The notes: a model not told the origin generated them from the letters alone. Positions 42,573 to 51,533 are shown, numbered from the stretch's first letter. The stretch: DNA of 64,000 nt from Akkermansiaceae bacterium (GCA_905182475.1 CAJJBR010000045.1:62001-126000); one strand, 5' to 3'. A program made the numbers and translations.

Positions 42573-43469
42573 TCACGACCAGGTGCGGCGACGAAACGCC
42601 GTCGGACTGTGGCCAGTCGCTTCACGGAACTTGCGCGCGAAGTAGTTGCTGTCTCCGAATCCTGTCTCAAACGCGATCTCGGTTATCCCAAGGCTGGTTT
42701 GGCGCAGCATCCGCTTGGCCTCCTCGATGCGCAGACCGATGAGGAAATCGATGGGAGACTGCCCTGTCGCCTGCCGGAAAATACGTAGGAGATTGGTGCG
42801 CGAAAGATTTGCGAACTCCGAGAGCGTCTGCAGGGTCCACGGTTCCGCATAGCGTTGTTCCAAGGCGCTGACCAGTCGCCCCATGCGCAGCAACGAGCGG
42901 CTTTCTTTTGTCGCGCCGTCTCCGTAACGACGAGAGAGAAATACCATAAGTTCCAGCAACAGCCCCATCAACACAGCCTCATAACCCGCCTGCCGCGAGG
43001 CGGATTCCCGTTCGATTCGCTCCGCCAGTGCCTCGGCCACACCGAGATCCTCACGGCCTAGATTTAGTCGGCTCGAAAAGTGATGCGCTCTACGGAAGGA
43101 AGGTTCAAGCATGAAAAGCGCACTGTATCCAGGCAGTCGTCGCAGCAAGCTCATCGGTAGAGGAAGGCGTGTCGGGTCATACATCACGTTTACCAGCACC
43201 AGGTCTTCACGATCCCGGAAACAATGCACTTGGCGTCCCTGGACAACAAAAACATCGCCGGCCGAGACCGGAAACGATTCCCCCTCCAGCACATGACGCC
43301 CCCTGCCGGAAAGAACCAGAGCCAGTTCACAAAAGTCGTGATAATGATCGATCTCGGTCACGTCATGCGCATGCGACGGTTGCCCGTTTGGCTCGGCTCG
43401 AACCACCCGCACTGTCACCGGGAATCCATCCTCCCCGAAGTAATCAACACCCTTGGCTAATAATGCCAT
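42573..43469 (-). CDS. AraC-family regulator next to xylA
   Basis: The 298-residue protein has an N-terminal cupin sensor domain (HDFCELALVLSGRGRHVLEG near 50-69, FPVSAGDVFVVQG) and a C-terminal pair of helix-turn-helix motifs (WTLQTLSEFANLSRTNLLRIF near 205-225; IAFETGFGDSNYFARKFREATGHSP near the end, written here as IAFETGFGDSNYFARKF). This is the RhaS/XylR-like design of sugar-responsive activators. Its position directly upstream of xylA suggests xylose control. The ATG at 43469 is preferred to an upstream in-frame start because it gives the usual short lead into the cupin. Confidence 0.85.
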   Translation of the reverse strand: MALLAKGVDYFGEDGFPVTVRVVRAEPNGQPSHAHDVTEIDHYHDFCELALVLSGRGRHVLEGESFPVSAGDVFVVQGRQVHCFRDREDLVLVNVMYDPTRLPLPMSLLRRLPGYSALFMLEPSFRRAHHFSSRLNLGREDLGVAEALAERIERESASRQAGYEAVLMGLLLELMVFLSRRYGDGATKESRSLLRMGRLVSALEQRYAEPWTLQTLSEFANLSRTNLLRIFRQATGQSPIDFLIGLRIEEAKRMLRQTSLGITEIAFETGFGDSNYFARKFREATGHSPTAFRRRTWS

Positions 43470-44049
43470 GGCGTCATTAGCACAAATGGATTGCCGACTT
43501 GCAAGCCTCCAGCATTCCAATGTCGCGAAACTGAATCACCTCAATAGCGTTGGAATCAATTTCTCAAGCACGTCCCGACTGTTATTGGAGCCTGCGGTTT
43601 CGTCTTTCTAGGGATGTCACGGGATTCAACAACGCGACGATGAGCATCAATGGTGGAATGGGTGGGCGAAACGATCTGCCTTGACATCAAAGCGTTCGGC
43701 CCGCTCTACGGGCGAAAGTAGGCGTAAGCCTCGAAGTGCCAAGACTCACGAGCCACTGCCTGCCGTGGAAGTTCCACCGCCGCATCCGGTCCAGACGGAG
43801 CGTTCGGGCACGGCGGTGAGAAACTGCACGGACATGCTCGCGGCGAAAGCATCCCCTCCTCCCTCAGGCGAAGAGTTCGCCTTCTTGGCGCGCGGGTGAC
43901 CTCCCGTAATCTTCATGATGCCGCTTCAGGCGCTGATCATCGCTTGGTGGACGGCAAGGAGGCGGTGATCTTTTCGCATTTTCCGCGGAAAAATGTTCTG
44001 GTTAGCGATTGACAATCGCGGGTGATCGTCTGAGCTAAGAACACTGCAT
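43470..44049. other. intergenic region before the HU-like gene
   Basis: No gene is supported. Near its end, TTGACA at 44009-44014 could be the -35 box of the HU-like gene; a clear -10 box at the usual spacing is not obvious (CTAAGA at 44035 is too far by about three bases). Confidence 0.4.
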
Positions 44050-44367
44050 ATGAAAGCCACTAAAGAACGTTATACAAAGACTCAGATCCTGAATCAAATC
44101 GCTGAAGAAACTGAACTGAGCCGCAAGCAAGTTGCTGCCGTTCTCGAAAGCCTCAGTGGTGTGATCGAAGGTCACGTCAAGAAGCGTGCCGTGGGTGAGT
44201 TCGTCCTCCCAGGACTGATGAAGATCCTCACCGTCCGCAAGCCCGCTGTGAAGGCTCGCAAGGGTATCAACCCTTTCACCAAGGAAGAAGTGATGTTTAA
44301 GGCTAAGCCTGCGACCACTGTGGTGAAAGTTCGCCCTCTGAAAAAGCTCAAGGACATGGCGCTTTAA
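44050..44367 (+). CDS. HU-family DNA-binding protein
   Basis: The 105-residue basic protein resembles HU/IHF-type nucleoid proteins: N-terminal helices (KTQILNQIAEETELSRKQVA, VLESLSGVIEGHV), a beta region (GEFVLPGLMKILTVRKPAVK) with the FxLPG-type turn, then ARKGINPFTKEEVMFKAKPA, which corresponds to the R-x-G-x-NP arm tip of HU, and a last helix. It is slightly longer than HU. It would bend or coat DNA as a dimer. A strong terminator follows. Confidence 0.88.
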   Translation: MKATKERYTKTQILNQIAEETELSRKQVAAVLESLSGVIEGHVKKRAVGEFVLPGLMKILTVRKPAVKARKGINPFTKEEVMFKAKPATTVVKVRPLKKLKDMAL

Positions 44368-44392
44368 TCGCCTGCGATTGATCATTCTTTGC

Positions 44393-44426
44393 AAAAACGG
44401 CTCCGGGCTTACCCGGGGTCGTTTTT
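44393..44426 (+). terminator. intrinsic terminator after the HU-like gene
   Basis: AAAAACGGCTCCGGG, loop CTTA, CCCGGGGTCGTTTTT: a 15-position stem with one mismatch and one G-U pair and a T-run, 26 bases past the stop. Confidence 0.9.
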
Positions 44427-44875
44427 CTTTGGGTGGATTGGATTCTCATTTTGAATGAGATGAAGATAGATACGATCCCTGCTTCCATCCCTCCCAAGAT
44501 CGTTTGCGGTAGCGGTTTTTTGGTCGATCACCAGTTCTTATGAAACTGGAGCCTTGTGCCCAGTTTTATCGATGTCTTTCCCCTGGTGCACCCGGGAAGG
44601 TGCTGCGAGGAATTTGCTTTTTGGGTGGGTTGCTAGAGGTTGTCGTTCTAAGGAATCGGATATGGGAATTGAACCGCAAAGTAAGAAAAGTTCGCCAAGT
44701 TTTTCAAAGCCAAACGCTTTCTTTCTGAACAGAAGGCTTCAGTCAAAAAGACTCTTTTGAAATCTTTGTTCTCATGGACTTGGTGAACTTTTCTTACTTG
44801 GCGGTTCAATCTCTTGAAAAATCCCTAACGTAGGTGCCCTGGTCATTCAGCAATCAGAAGGAAGCAGGACTGGAT
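44427..44875. other. intergenic region with inverted-repeat element
   Basis: No gene is supported. The region holds the periodic inverted repeat listed at 44668-44810 and little else that I can name. Confidence 0.5.
44668..44810. repeat. periodic inverted-repeat element (GAACCGCCAAGT type)
   Basis: Arms 44668-44700 (ATTGAACCGCAAAGTAAGAA, then AAGTTCGCCAAGT) and 44778-44810 are inverted copies with two differences in 33 bases. The units resemble CCGCCAAG at about 10-bp spacing. It lies between the HU terminator and the convergent ECF sigma gene. Confidence 0.88.
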
Positions 44876-45490
44876 TTACGCGACTAGGCGGCGGGGCAGG
44901 TTGCGACGGAGGATCATCATGCCGCGACGGATGCGAGCCTTCGCCGTCCCAAGAGGGAGTCCTGTGCGTTCCGCTACCTCGATCTGCGTGAGGCCTTCGA
45001 GATAAGCGAGCTCCAGAACTTGGCGCTGTTCCGGTGCCAACTCGCGCAGGGCCCGCCGTGTCGCACGGCACGCCTCCGTGCGCAGTAGTTCGTCGTCGGC
45101 GGTGGGGACAAATTTTGGCGGAGCAAGCGCGGCAGCTTCGGTGCTCAGGCGCTCGCGCATCGCCGTGGCTCGCGAAGCTTTCCGCACGTGATCGATGGCC
45201 CGGTTGCGCGCGATCGACGCCACCCAGGTGGAGACGCGCCCCTTGGTCGGCTCCCACCTCGCAGCCCCTTTCCAGATGGAAAGGAGCACCGTCTGACAAA
45301 CGTCGTCCACTTCGCTCCCGCTTCCCAGTGTGCGCCTGACCATCGAGATGATCAACGGCCGCAGTTCGGAGGCCAGCGCTTGGAACGCGAGCTCGCTGCC
45401 ATCGACAATCTCCGCCATCAACTGGCGCTCCCTGAATTCACTCAGACGCCCCGACTCTGATTCGCTCCTGTTCCGAATGACCGTCTTCAT
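44876..45490 (-). CDS. ECF-type RNA polymerase sigma factor
   Basis: The 204-residue protein has a sigma-70 region 2 (ALASELRPLIISMVRRTLGS, VDDVCQTVLLSIWKGAARW, VSTWVASIARNRAIDHVRK) and a region 4 (LRELAPEQRQVLELAYLEGL, TQIEVAERTGLPLGTAKARI). It would direct RNA polymerase to stress promoters. No anti-sigma gene is adjacent. The gene is part of a cluster with photolyase, fasciclin, SOUL and a CarH-like regulator, which recalls the LitR-LitS and RpoE-ChrR light/singlet-oxygen systems. TGTCTA-type motifs lie just before its ATG at 45490. Confidence 0.9.
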   Translation of the reverse strand: MKTVIRNRSESESGRLSEFRERQLMAEIVDGSELAFQALASELRPLIISMVRRTLGSGSEVDDVCQTVLLSIWKGAARWEPTKGRVSTWVASIARNRAIDHVRKASRATAMRERLSTEAAALAPPKFVPTADDELLRTEACRATRRALRELAPEQRQVLELAYLEGLTQIEVAERTGLPLGTAKARIRRGMMILRRNLPRRLVA

Positions 45491-45499
45491 AATTACTAG

Positions 45500-45557
45500 T
45501 GTCTCCAATTGTCTAGTTCATCAACTAAAAAAGACCTAGACAGTATTCTCTTGTCAC
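45500..45557. promoter_or_regulatory. TGTCTA-type motifs upstream of the ECF sigma gene
   Basis: TGTCTC starts at 45500, TTGTCTAG lies at 45509-45516, its inverted form CTAGACAG at 45536-45543, and TTGTCAC at 45551-45557. The octamer TTGTCTAG also occurs at 52122 in the promoter of the CarH-like regulator and fasciclin genes. Shared operator use is an inference. Confidence 0.5.
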
Positions 45558-45659
45558 AAGTAATATCGCCAAATCACTTGAAATGAAGGGATTGTGGCTT
45601 ACTTGGTCTTTGAAATATCACATGAACAAAAGGTGGACATCGCCTAGGTGGAATGCAAA

Positions 45660-47093
45660 TCACCCCCCGGACGCCAAGGCCCGTGCCATGCGCGGGAAGA
45701 GCAGCCAATGAGCGGGGAGTACCGCGAGCCAGTAGAGTCGCCCGAGCAGGCCCTGGGGTCGGAAGGTGGCAGTCTGGCGCAACTGGCCGTCGCGAACCGA
45801 AAATTCCAGCCAGGCTTCCCCGGGGAGCTTCATCTCGGCATAGAGCATGAGGCGACCGGATTCCCGGTCCGCCAGGAGCACGCGCCAGAAGTCGAGGGCG
45901 TCACCCGCGCGTAACTCACCGGAATGCCGTCGCCCACGGCGAAGACCGGTGCCCCCGAGGAGCCGATCCAGACCGCCTCGCAGCTTCCAGGCCCAATTCA
46001 TGGTGGGCCATCCTTTGCTGCCGCCAAGCGACCATATGGCATCGACGACTTCGTCACGCCGAGCAGCCAGAGGCGCACTCTGGCTGTCGCGAAGGATCCC
46101 ATGTTCGGGGACCTTGATGGCGTCGATGAAGCGGGGACCAAGCGAGCCGGTTTGGAGCGAATCGATCCAACTCGAGGGCACGCGGTTTTGGGCGATCCGG
46201 GAGAGGGCACGCGTGACGGCTTCGCGGTAGGTGAGAAGATCACGCGGCAGGACCTCGCGCAGGTTCGATTCGCCGCAGACGGTCTCGGTTTCGAGCGAAT
46301 CGACCAAGGCGCGGGCGAGCGGGAAGCTCGTCGAGGTGACAAGGTAGAGCCACCAAGACGAGAGCCGGGGGCTGAGAAACGGCACCGGCACGAACCAGCG
46401 ATTCAGCCCGCGTACGGCGGCGTATCCCTCGAGGACGTCGCGGTAGCGCAGGACCTCGGGGCCGCCAATATCATAGATCCGACCAGCTGTTTCCTGGATC
46501 CGCAGCACCCCGGTGAGGTAGGCGATGACGTCCACGATGGCGATGGGTTGGCATCGGGTGTTGACCCAGCGCGGCGCGACCATCACGGGAAGTTTCTCGG
46601 CGAGGTCGCGGACGATTTCGAAGGAGGCTGATCCGGAGCCGACGATGATGGAAGCCCGCAGCACGGTGAGCTCCGCCGCGCAGCCGCGCAGTACATCTTC
46701 GACCTCAAGCCGGGAGCGTAGATGAGGCGAGAGATCGGCGGGATCATCGATGAGGCCGCCCAAGTAAATGATGCGCCGGCAGCCGGTGGGCTCGAGAGCC
46801 TTGACGAAGTTCCGGGCCACGGCCTTCTCGCGGGCCGCAAAGTCCCCGCCCCCACCCATCGAGTGGAGTAGGTAAAACGCGGCCTCCAGATCGACCGGGA
46901 ACTCTGGAAGGGAACCTGGATCCAAGAAGTCGCCTTCCAGAACCTGCAGCCGCTCGCCCGCCTCGGAAAACTCGGCCGATGGGAAGCGGCGGCGGTCGCG
47001 CACGAGGACCGTGACACGATGCCCGTCCTCAAGAAGGGACGGAACGAGCCGTAAGCCGATGTATCCGGTCGCGCCGGTGAGAAGAAGGTGCAC
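45660..47093 (-). CDS. SDR-family NAD(P)-binding protein with DUF2867-like C-terminus
   Basis: The N-terminal 290 residues are an atypical short-chain dehydrogenase/epimerase-like Rossmann domain (LLLTGATGYIGLRLVPSLLE with the GxxGxxG loop, RVTVLVRDRRR, IIYLGGL). The C-terminal 180 residues fit the DUF2867 type (DALDFWRVLLADRESGRLML, LPGEAWLEFSV). Such two-part proteins are often found beside photolyase and ECF sigma genes. The substrate is unknown. The start is uncertain: GTG at 47093 gives a tight Rossmann start, while GTG at 47102 or TTG at 47130 are in frame upstream. Confidence 0.78.
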   Translation of the reverse strand: MHLLLTGATGYIGLRLVPSLLEDGHRVTVLVRDRRRFPSAEFSEAGERLQVLEGDFLDPGSLPEFPVDLEAAFYLLHSMGGGGDFAAREKAVARNFVKALEPTGCRRIIYLGGLIDDPADLSPHLRSRLEVEDVLRGCAAELTVLRASIIVGSGSASFEIVRDLAEKLPVMVAPRWVNTRCQPIAIVDVIAYLTGVLRIQETAGRIYDIGGPEVLRYRDVLEGYAAVRGLNRWFVPVPFLSPRLSSWWLYLVTSTSFPLARALVDSLETETVCGESNLREVLPRDLLTYREAVTRALSRIAQNRVPSSWIDSLQTGSLGPRFIDAIKVPEHGILRDSQSAPLAARRDEVVDAIWSLGGSKGWPTMNWAWKLRGGLDRLLGGTGLRRGRRHSGELRAGDALDFWRVLLADRESGRLMLYAEMKLPGEAWLEFSVRDGQLRQTATFRPQGLLGRLYWLAVLPAHWLLFPRMARALASGG

Positions 47094-47287
47094 AAAGGCC
47101 ACTATAGCCCGCCCTGATACCTGTGCCAGCAATATTATGGGCCCAATGCCGCCAGCCTCGAAAGAGGCCGTCCCCAGCCCTCGCCCCCGCTCTTCTCTGG
47201 ATCGCGGGGAGCGATCATCCGCCTCAAAAAAAACTTTCTTGAAAAAAGAAGCATCCAGTTTGCCTTCGAAGGCGAATCAACTACACA

Positions 47288-49021
47288 ATGAACACTAAAA
47301 ATCATCGTTACCTCAATGCACTCGTCGGTCTCGCAACCGCAGGAGCCATGCTCCTCCCAGCCACCGCTGCAGAGCGCTCCCTCGCGGAGTTCGGAAAGCA
47401 GGAAGCCGAGAATCTCGGTTGGAGAACCGTTAATGACGGGGTCATGGGCGGTCGCTCAAAGGGTTCCATTTCCACCACGGACTCTGGCACTCTGGTCTTC
47501 CAAGGGAACCTTTCCCTCAAGAACAATGGCGGCTTTTCCTCGCTGCGGACCAAGAACCTCGGCCTCGACCTGTCCGACAGCACGGGCTTGGTGATGCGCG
47601 TGAAAGGCGACGGACGAACTTATCAGGTGCGGATCGGCTCCGACGCACGCTACCGCGGCATGGAGGTATCCTTCATGGCCGAGTTTCCCACCGCCAAGGG
47701 CGAGTGGAAAGAAGTCCGCGTCCCGTTCATTGAACTCACTGCCACCTTCCGCGGGAGGACATTGAAGAACGAAGTCTTCAACCCCGCCAAAGTCCGACGT
47801 CTTGGGTTGCTGCTGGCCGACAAGCAGCCCGGAGCCTTCAAGCTCGAAGTCGATTGGATCCGTGCCTTTGGCGCCGAAGAATCATCCACCATCGTCGATC
47901 TGGCACTCGCAGACGGTCGCTTTAACACCCTCGCGGCGGCCCTGACCAAGGCCGAGCTCGTCAGTGTCCTCCAAGGCGAGGGACCCTTCACAGTGTTCGC
48001 TCCGACCGACGAAGCCTTTTCCAAGCTTCCAAAGGGAACGGTGGAGAGCCTCCTGAAACCTGAAAACCGGGACCAGCTCCAAGCCATCCTCAAGTATCAC
48101 GTGAGTCCCGGCTCCACCAACCTAGCAGGAGCGCTTGGTGCCGGATCCGCAGCGACGGTACAGGGCGAGTCGCTCGCCATTGACTTCAAGCAAGGGCAGG
48201 TGCGGGTGAACGACGCCGCGATCCTCAATGCGGACATTGAGTGCTCGAATGGCGTAATCCACGTCATCGATTCCGTCCTCCTCCCACCGACGCCGGAAAC
48301 CGCGAAAGACATCCTCAGCGTTGCCAAGAGCGTAGGCACCTTCAACACCCTCATCGCCGCGGTCGAAGCCGCAGGCCTGACCGATGTCCTGCAGGGCGAT
48401 GGCCCCTTCACGGTGTTGGCACCGACCGATGAGGCTTTCGCAGCACTCCCCAAGGGCACCGTCGAGTCACTCCTGAAGAAAGAAAACATCGACCAACTCA
48501 AAGCGGTTCTCACCTACCACGCCTTCTCGGGAGCGATTTCAGCTGGAGACGCCCTCAAGGCCAAATCCGCCAAAACGCTCAACGGACAGCCGGTGAATTT
48601 CGGCATCAACGACGGACTCTTCCAAGTCAATGGCGCAACCATCCGGTCCACCGACATTGAATGCGACAACGGCATCATCCATGTCATCGATGCGGTTCTC
48701 CTCCCCACGGAAAGCTGCTCTCCATCGAAATGTCTCCCAGCGGAAACAAGGATAGACCTCAAAGGCCTGATCGAAGACGCGATCGACCGTGGTGTGCCGG
48801 TCTTCAACAACGGCGATCCCCAACAGTGCGCGACCATTTACAAAAAATGCCTCGAAGAACTCGCCAGCAACAAGCAGATCAACGCTGGAATGCGCAAGGA
48901 CTTGAGAAAGGTTCTGGACGACGCTGGCGCTACTGACGGTGCACGCCAGCGTGCATGGACCTACCGAGCGGCCTTGAACCGCGCCTACAAGATCATTATT
49001 GCCCAACCAAAAAGCAAATAA
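47288..49021 (+). CDS. exported CIA30 plus two fasciclin domains protein
   Basis: The 577-residue protein has a Sec signal (ending about residue 28, LLPATAAE), a CIA30-like galactose-binding-type domain at about 30-195 (WRTVNDGVMGGRSKGSIS, GEWKEVRVPF), two FAS1 domains at about 200-335 and 345-480, each with GPFTVFAPTDEAF or GPFTVLAPTDEAF and a [16 protein letters not shown] end, and a C-terminal helical part with four Cys (CSPSKC, CATIYKKC). FAS1 domains mediate adhesion and bind lipophilic ligands; CIA30 proteins are assembly factors or oxidoreductase partners. The combination is unusual. It lies divergent from the SDR gene. Confidence 0.88.
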   Translation: MNTKNHRYLNALVGLATAGAMLLPATAAERSLAEFGKQEAENLGWRTVNDGVMGGRSKGSISTTDSGTLVFQGNLSLKNNGGFSSLRTKNLGLDLSDSTGLVMRVKGDGRTYQVRIGSDARYRGMEVSFMAEFPTAKGEWKEVRVPFIELTATFRGRTLKNEVFNPAKVRRLGLLLADKQPGAFKLEVDWIRAFGAEESSTIVDLALADGRFNTLAAALTKAELVSVLQGEGPFTVFAPTDEAFSKLPKGTVESLLKPENRDQLQAILKYHVSPGSTNLAGALGAGSAATVQGESLAIDFKQGQVRVNDAAILNADIECSNGVIHVIDSVLLPPTPETAKDILSVAKSVGTFNTLIAAVEAAGLTDVLQGDGPFTVLAPTDEAFAALPKGTVESLLKKENIDQLKAVLTYHAFSGAISAGDALKAKSAKTLNGQPVNFGINDGLFQVNGATIRSTDIECDNGIIHVIDAVLLPTESCSPSKCLPAETRIDLKGLIEDAIDRGVPVFNNGDPQQCATIYKKCLEELASNKQINAGMRKDLRKVLDDAGATDGARQRAWTYRAALNRAYKIIIAQPKSK

Positions 49022-49334
49022 CCAACCGCAATGAACTGATTTCTACTCCCGCCAGGCCACCGCCCTTTAAGAACCGAAGAGCAATATGCAGACCCTCGAC
49101 CTACCCACCAGTTTCGCTCCGCAGAGCCGCGGCTACGAACTCGATACCTCCCCGGTAGCCTTCGGGTATCTCGATTCAGCACTTTGCTCAACCCCCTTTC
49201 TCCCTCTCTCCGATCTCCTCCAAAACGTTTTCAGGGACACCGCGCAATTAGCAAATTAGCAATCGTTAGAAACAAAAAATCCTTCGCTCCGGCGAATCAC
49301 TAGCAGCCCATTACCCCCTGTCATCATAATCCTC
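49022..49334. other. gap after the fasciclin protein, possible short frame
   Basis: An ATG at 49086 opens a 57-residue frame (MQTLDLPTSFAPQSRGYELD, continuing to 49259). It has no recognised family, and its ribosome-binding site is weak. I list it here and do not call it a gene. Otherwise nothing is seen. Confidence 0.25.
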
Positions 49335-49409
49335 ATGAAAAAACTAATACTATTAGTCGCCGTCTTCTGGAGCCTGGTCTTCGCAGCAATCTACTGCCTC
49401 ATAGTCTAA
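49335..49409 (+). CDS. possible 24-residue membrane peptide
   Basis: The frame MKKLILLVAVFWSLVFAAIY plus CLIV is a complete short single-helix protein with two N-terminal Lys, which suggests N-in orientation. No good ribosome-binding site is seen. It lies just before the convergent photolyase end, within the light-response cluster. Very short frames arise by chance, so this is a suggestion. Confidence 0.3.
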   Translation: MKKLILLVAVFWSLVFAAIYCLIV

Positions 49410-49427
49410 ATTTTCCAAATCGGTCTC

Positions 49428-50873
49428 TCAGCAGGAGCGCATCTTGTTCAATTGGAATGCTTCCAGGGCGCGGGCGCGACCTTTCTTGTGCTCAATGATT
49501 GGATGGGGGTAATTCTGGCCCAAGCGGATACCGCAGGCCGCGAGTTCCAGATCGGTCATTTCCCAAGGGCGATGAATGAATTTGGCGGGGACCTTGGCAA
49601 GTTCAGGGAGGTAGGTTTTGACGTAGGTTCCATCCGAGTCGAACTTCTCTCCTTGGATGATCGGATTGAAGATGCGGAAGTAGGGTGCGGCATCGGCACC
49701 ACAGCCGCCGATCCATTGCCAGCCGAAGGTGTTGTTGGCGAGATCCGCATCGACAAGGGTGTCCCAGAACCAACGGGCTCCTTCGAGCCAATGTCCCAGT
49801 AGGTGTTTGACAAGAAAAGAGCCGACGATCATGCGGACCCGGTTGTGCATCCAACCGGTTTGCCACAACTGACGCATGCCGGCATCGACAATCGGATAGC
49901 CGGTCTCTCCTTGTTGCCATAGGCGCAAGTGTTCCGGATCTTCACGCCAAGGAAACTGAAGGAAATCTTCCCTCAAGGGGCGTTGGGGAGTTTGTGGAAA
50001 ATGGACCAGAAGATGATGTGAAAATTCGCGCCAGATGAGTTGTCGCATCACGCCGGACTCGACGGCGGGTATCGTTTGGTCGAATCGATGCCATACCTCG
50101 CGTGGCCCAATTTGTCCCCAGTGCAGGGCAGGGGAGAGGAGGCTGGTTCCGTCGATGGCTGGAAAGTCCCGGGTGGTAGGGTAGTCCTCGGCACGAGTGG
50201 TGATAAATTCGTCAAGCCGGCTTAATTGGCCTGCCCGGGTGGGTATTCCAAACTGGTCCGAGAATCCGGAGTCCCAGTGGATCGATGGCAGGAATGATTG
50301 GAGGTCCAGCGGGTTTTGTTGCGGCCACTTTTGGGGGCTTTGCAAGGCGTCGAGATCGACGGAATGAGGGGCGGGAATCGTACGGGTCCGATAGTGATTC
50401 CAGAGTGGCGTGAATACCCGGAAGGGACGCCCGGCCTTGTTCTTGATGTCCGGGGATTCCAAAAGCATGGCGCTATTGAAACTCTCAGGTCGAAGTCCTT
50501 CTCTGGTTAATTGCTCGGAGACTTTCGCATCCCGGGCAATGGCTGCCGGTTCCTGACGGCGGTTCCAATAGATGTGGTCCGCTCCGCTTTCCCGCGCGAG
50601 ATAGAGAAGGCTTTCCAGGCTGGAGCCAGCTTGAGCGCCCTCAAGCAGAAGCCGCGATCCCTGCTGCTGAAGAAGTGAACTCAGATCGTTGAGCGCATGG
50701 TGGAGCCACCATTGGGAGGCTGCCCCCGGAGCCCAGTCCCCCTCTTCGAAGGGGGCCCAAATGAATACCGGGAGGATTGGTTTGCCTCGCTGAATGGCGG
50801 CCGCCAAGGCAGCGTTGTCTTGCAGCCGTAGGTCCTGACGAAACCAGACGATGGTTGCTCCCGTTTCATTCAT
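49428..50873 (-). CDS. phrB: deoxyribodipyrimidine photo-lyase, class I
   Basis: The enzyme uses FAD and blue light to split cyclobutane pyrimidine dimers. The 481-residue protein has the N-terminal antenna domain (IVWFRQDLRLQDNAALAAAI at 8-27) and the FAD-binding helical domain with WGQIGPREVW, WREFSHHLLVHFP, GYPIVDAGMRQLWQTGWMHN and the signature NNTFGWQWIGGCGADAAPYF with RIFNPIIQGEKFD. It starts five bases after the SOUL gene on the same strand, a tightly coupled operon. Confidence 0.96.
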   Translation of the reverse strand: MNETGATIVWFRQDLRLQDNAALAAAIQRGKPILPVFIWAPFEEGDWAPGAASQWWLHHALNDLSSLLQQQGSRLLLEGAQAGSSLESLLYLARESGADHIYWNRRQEPAAIARDAKVSEQLTREGLRPESFNSAMLLESPDIKNKAGRPFRVFTPLWNHYRTRTIPAPHSVDLDALQSPQKWPQQNPLDLQSFLPSIHWDSGFSDQFGIPTRAGQLSRLDEFITTRAEDYPTTRDFPAIDGTSLLSPALHWGQIGPREVWHRFDQTIPAVESGVMRQLIWREFSHHLLVHFPQTPQRPLREDFLQFPWREDPEHLRLWQQGETGYPIVDAGMRQLWQTGWMHNRVRMIVGSFLVKHLLGHWLEGARWFWDTLVDADLANNTFGWQWIGGCGADAAPYFRIFNPIIQGEKFDSDGTYVKTYLPELAKVPAKFIHRPWEMTDLELAACGIRLGQNYPHPIIEHKKGRARALEAFQLNKMRSC

Positions 50874-50878
50874 GGAAA

Positions 50879-51475
50879 CTACTTGTTGATGCTTACTAAG
50901 ATCTCGTTGCGTCGCATAAAGGGCGGAGTGAAGGGAGGGTCATAGCTGGCCTTCTCCATCACTGATGTCAGCGTGAGTTTTTGAGTCTTCGCCCATTCGG
51001 CGAGTGTTGCACGTGCTTTCTTGTCCCGGGCTTCGGTCCAGCGGCCGCTGTATCGATAGACCGCGAAACGTCCTGCCTGTCGCTTGGCAACGGTGATGTT
51101 TTTGTTGTTCGCTTTGGGCGCTCCGGATTGAGCCACTTCTTTGGGGATCACGAAACTCATCTCCTGACGATCTCCGTCTGTCTTCGAGAAAACTGGAGTG
51201 GTCATGGAAATCTTTTGTTCGGTTTCGTTCTTTCCGGAAATGTATTTGAACAAGCTCATGAACCTGGAGTTCTGATTGTCTTTGTCGCCCGACATGGTTG
51301 TGGTTGCGACGACAATTTCGGGATAGTCTCGAATCTCAAATGCGCCATCGGTTTTGACAGCGGTGTAAGGAGCTGACTCGTAGCCGTCTCTTCCGAAGGG
51401 GCCGACACAGGAGGAGAGGGCGGAGCAAAGGAGAGTGGCTCCGACGGTGATGGCGATAGCGAATTTCGTTTTCAT
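50879..51475 (-). CDS. SOUL-family haem-binding lipoprotein
   Basis: SOUL/HBP proteins bind haem or other tetrapyrroles. The 198-residue product has a lipoprotein signal (LLCSALSSC, Cys near 23), the SOUL start YESAPYTAVKTDGAFEIRDY, then FMSLFKYISGKNETEQKISM TTP split across strands, and the C-terminal YDPPFTPPFMRRNEILV. In related clusters, SOUL proteins accompany photolyases and B12-dependent regulators, perhaps to deal with photosensitising porphyrins. It is the middle gene of fasciclin-SOUL-phr. Confidence 0.9.
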   Translation of the reverse strand: MKTKFAIAITVGATLLCSALSSCVGPFGRDGYESAPYTAVKTDGAFEIRDYPEIVVATTTMSGDKDNQNSRFMSLFKYISGKNETEQKISMTTPVFSKTDGDRQEMSFVIPKEVAQSGAPKANNKNITVAKRQAGRFAVYRYSGRWTEARDKKARATLAEWAKTQKLTLTSVMEKASYDPPFTPPFMRRNEILVSINK

Positions 51476-51499
51476 GGTAGCATGGTTGTTTGAAGAGTT

Positions 51500-51533
51500 A
51501 AGGCAGGGAGACCGGGTATGGGTCTCCCTGCCT
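51500..51533 (-). terminator. strong hairpin between fasciclin and SOUL genes
   Basis: A perfect 14-bp stem AAGGCAGGGAGACC/GGTCTCCCTGCCTT with a six-base loop. In the direction of transcription no U-run follows, so it may act as an mRNA stabiliser or attenuator between the abundant first gene and the later genes. Confidence 0.6.

Noticed and set aside
45840..46640. Long plus-strand frame opposite the SDR gene
   Set aside because: It is an antisense shadow in GC-rich coding DNA; the minus-strand frame has clear Rossmann motifs.
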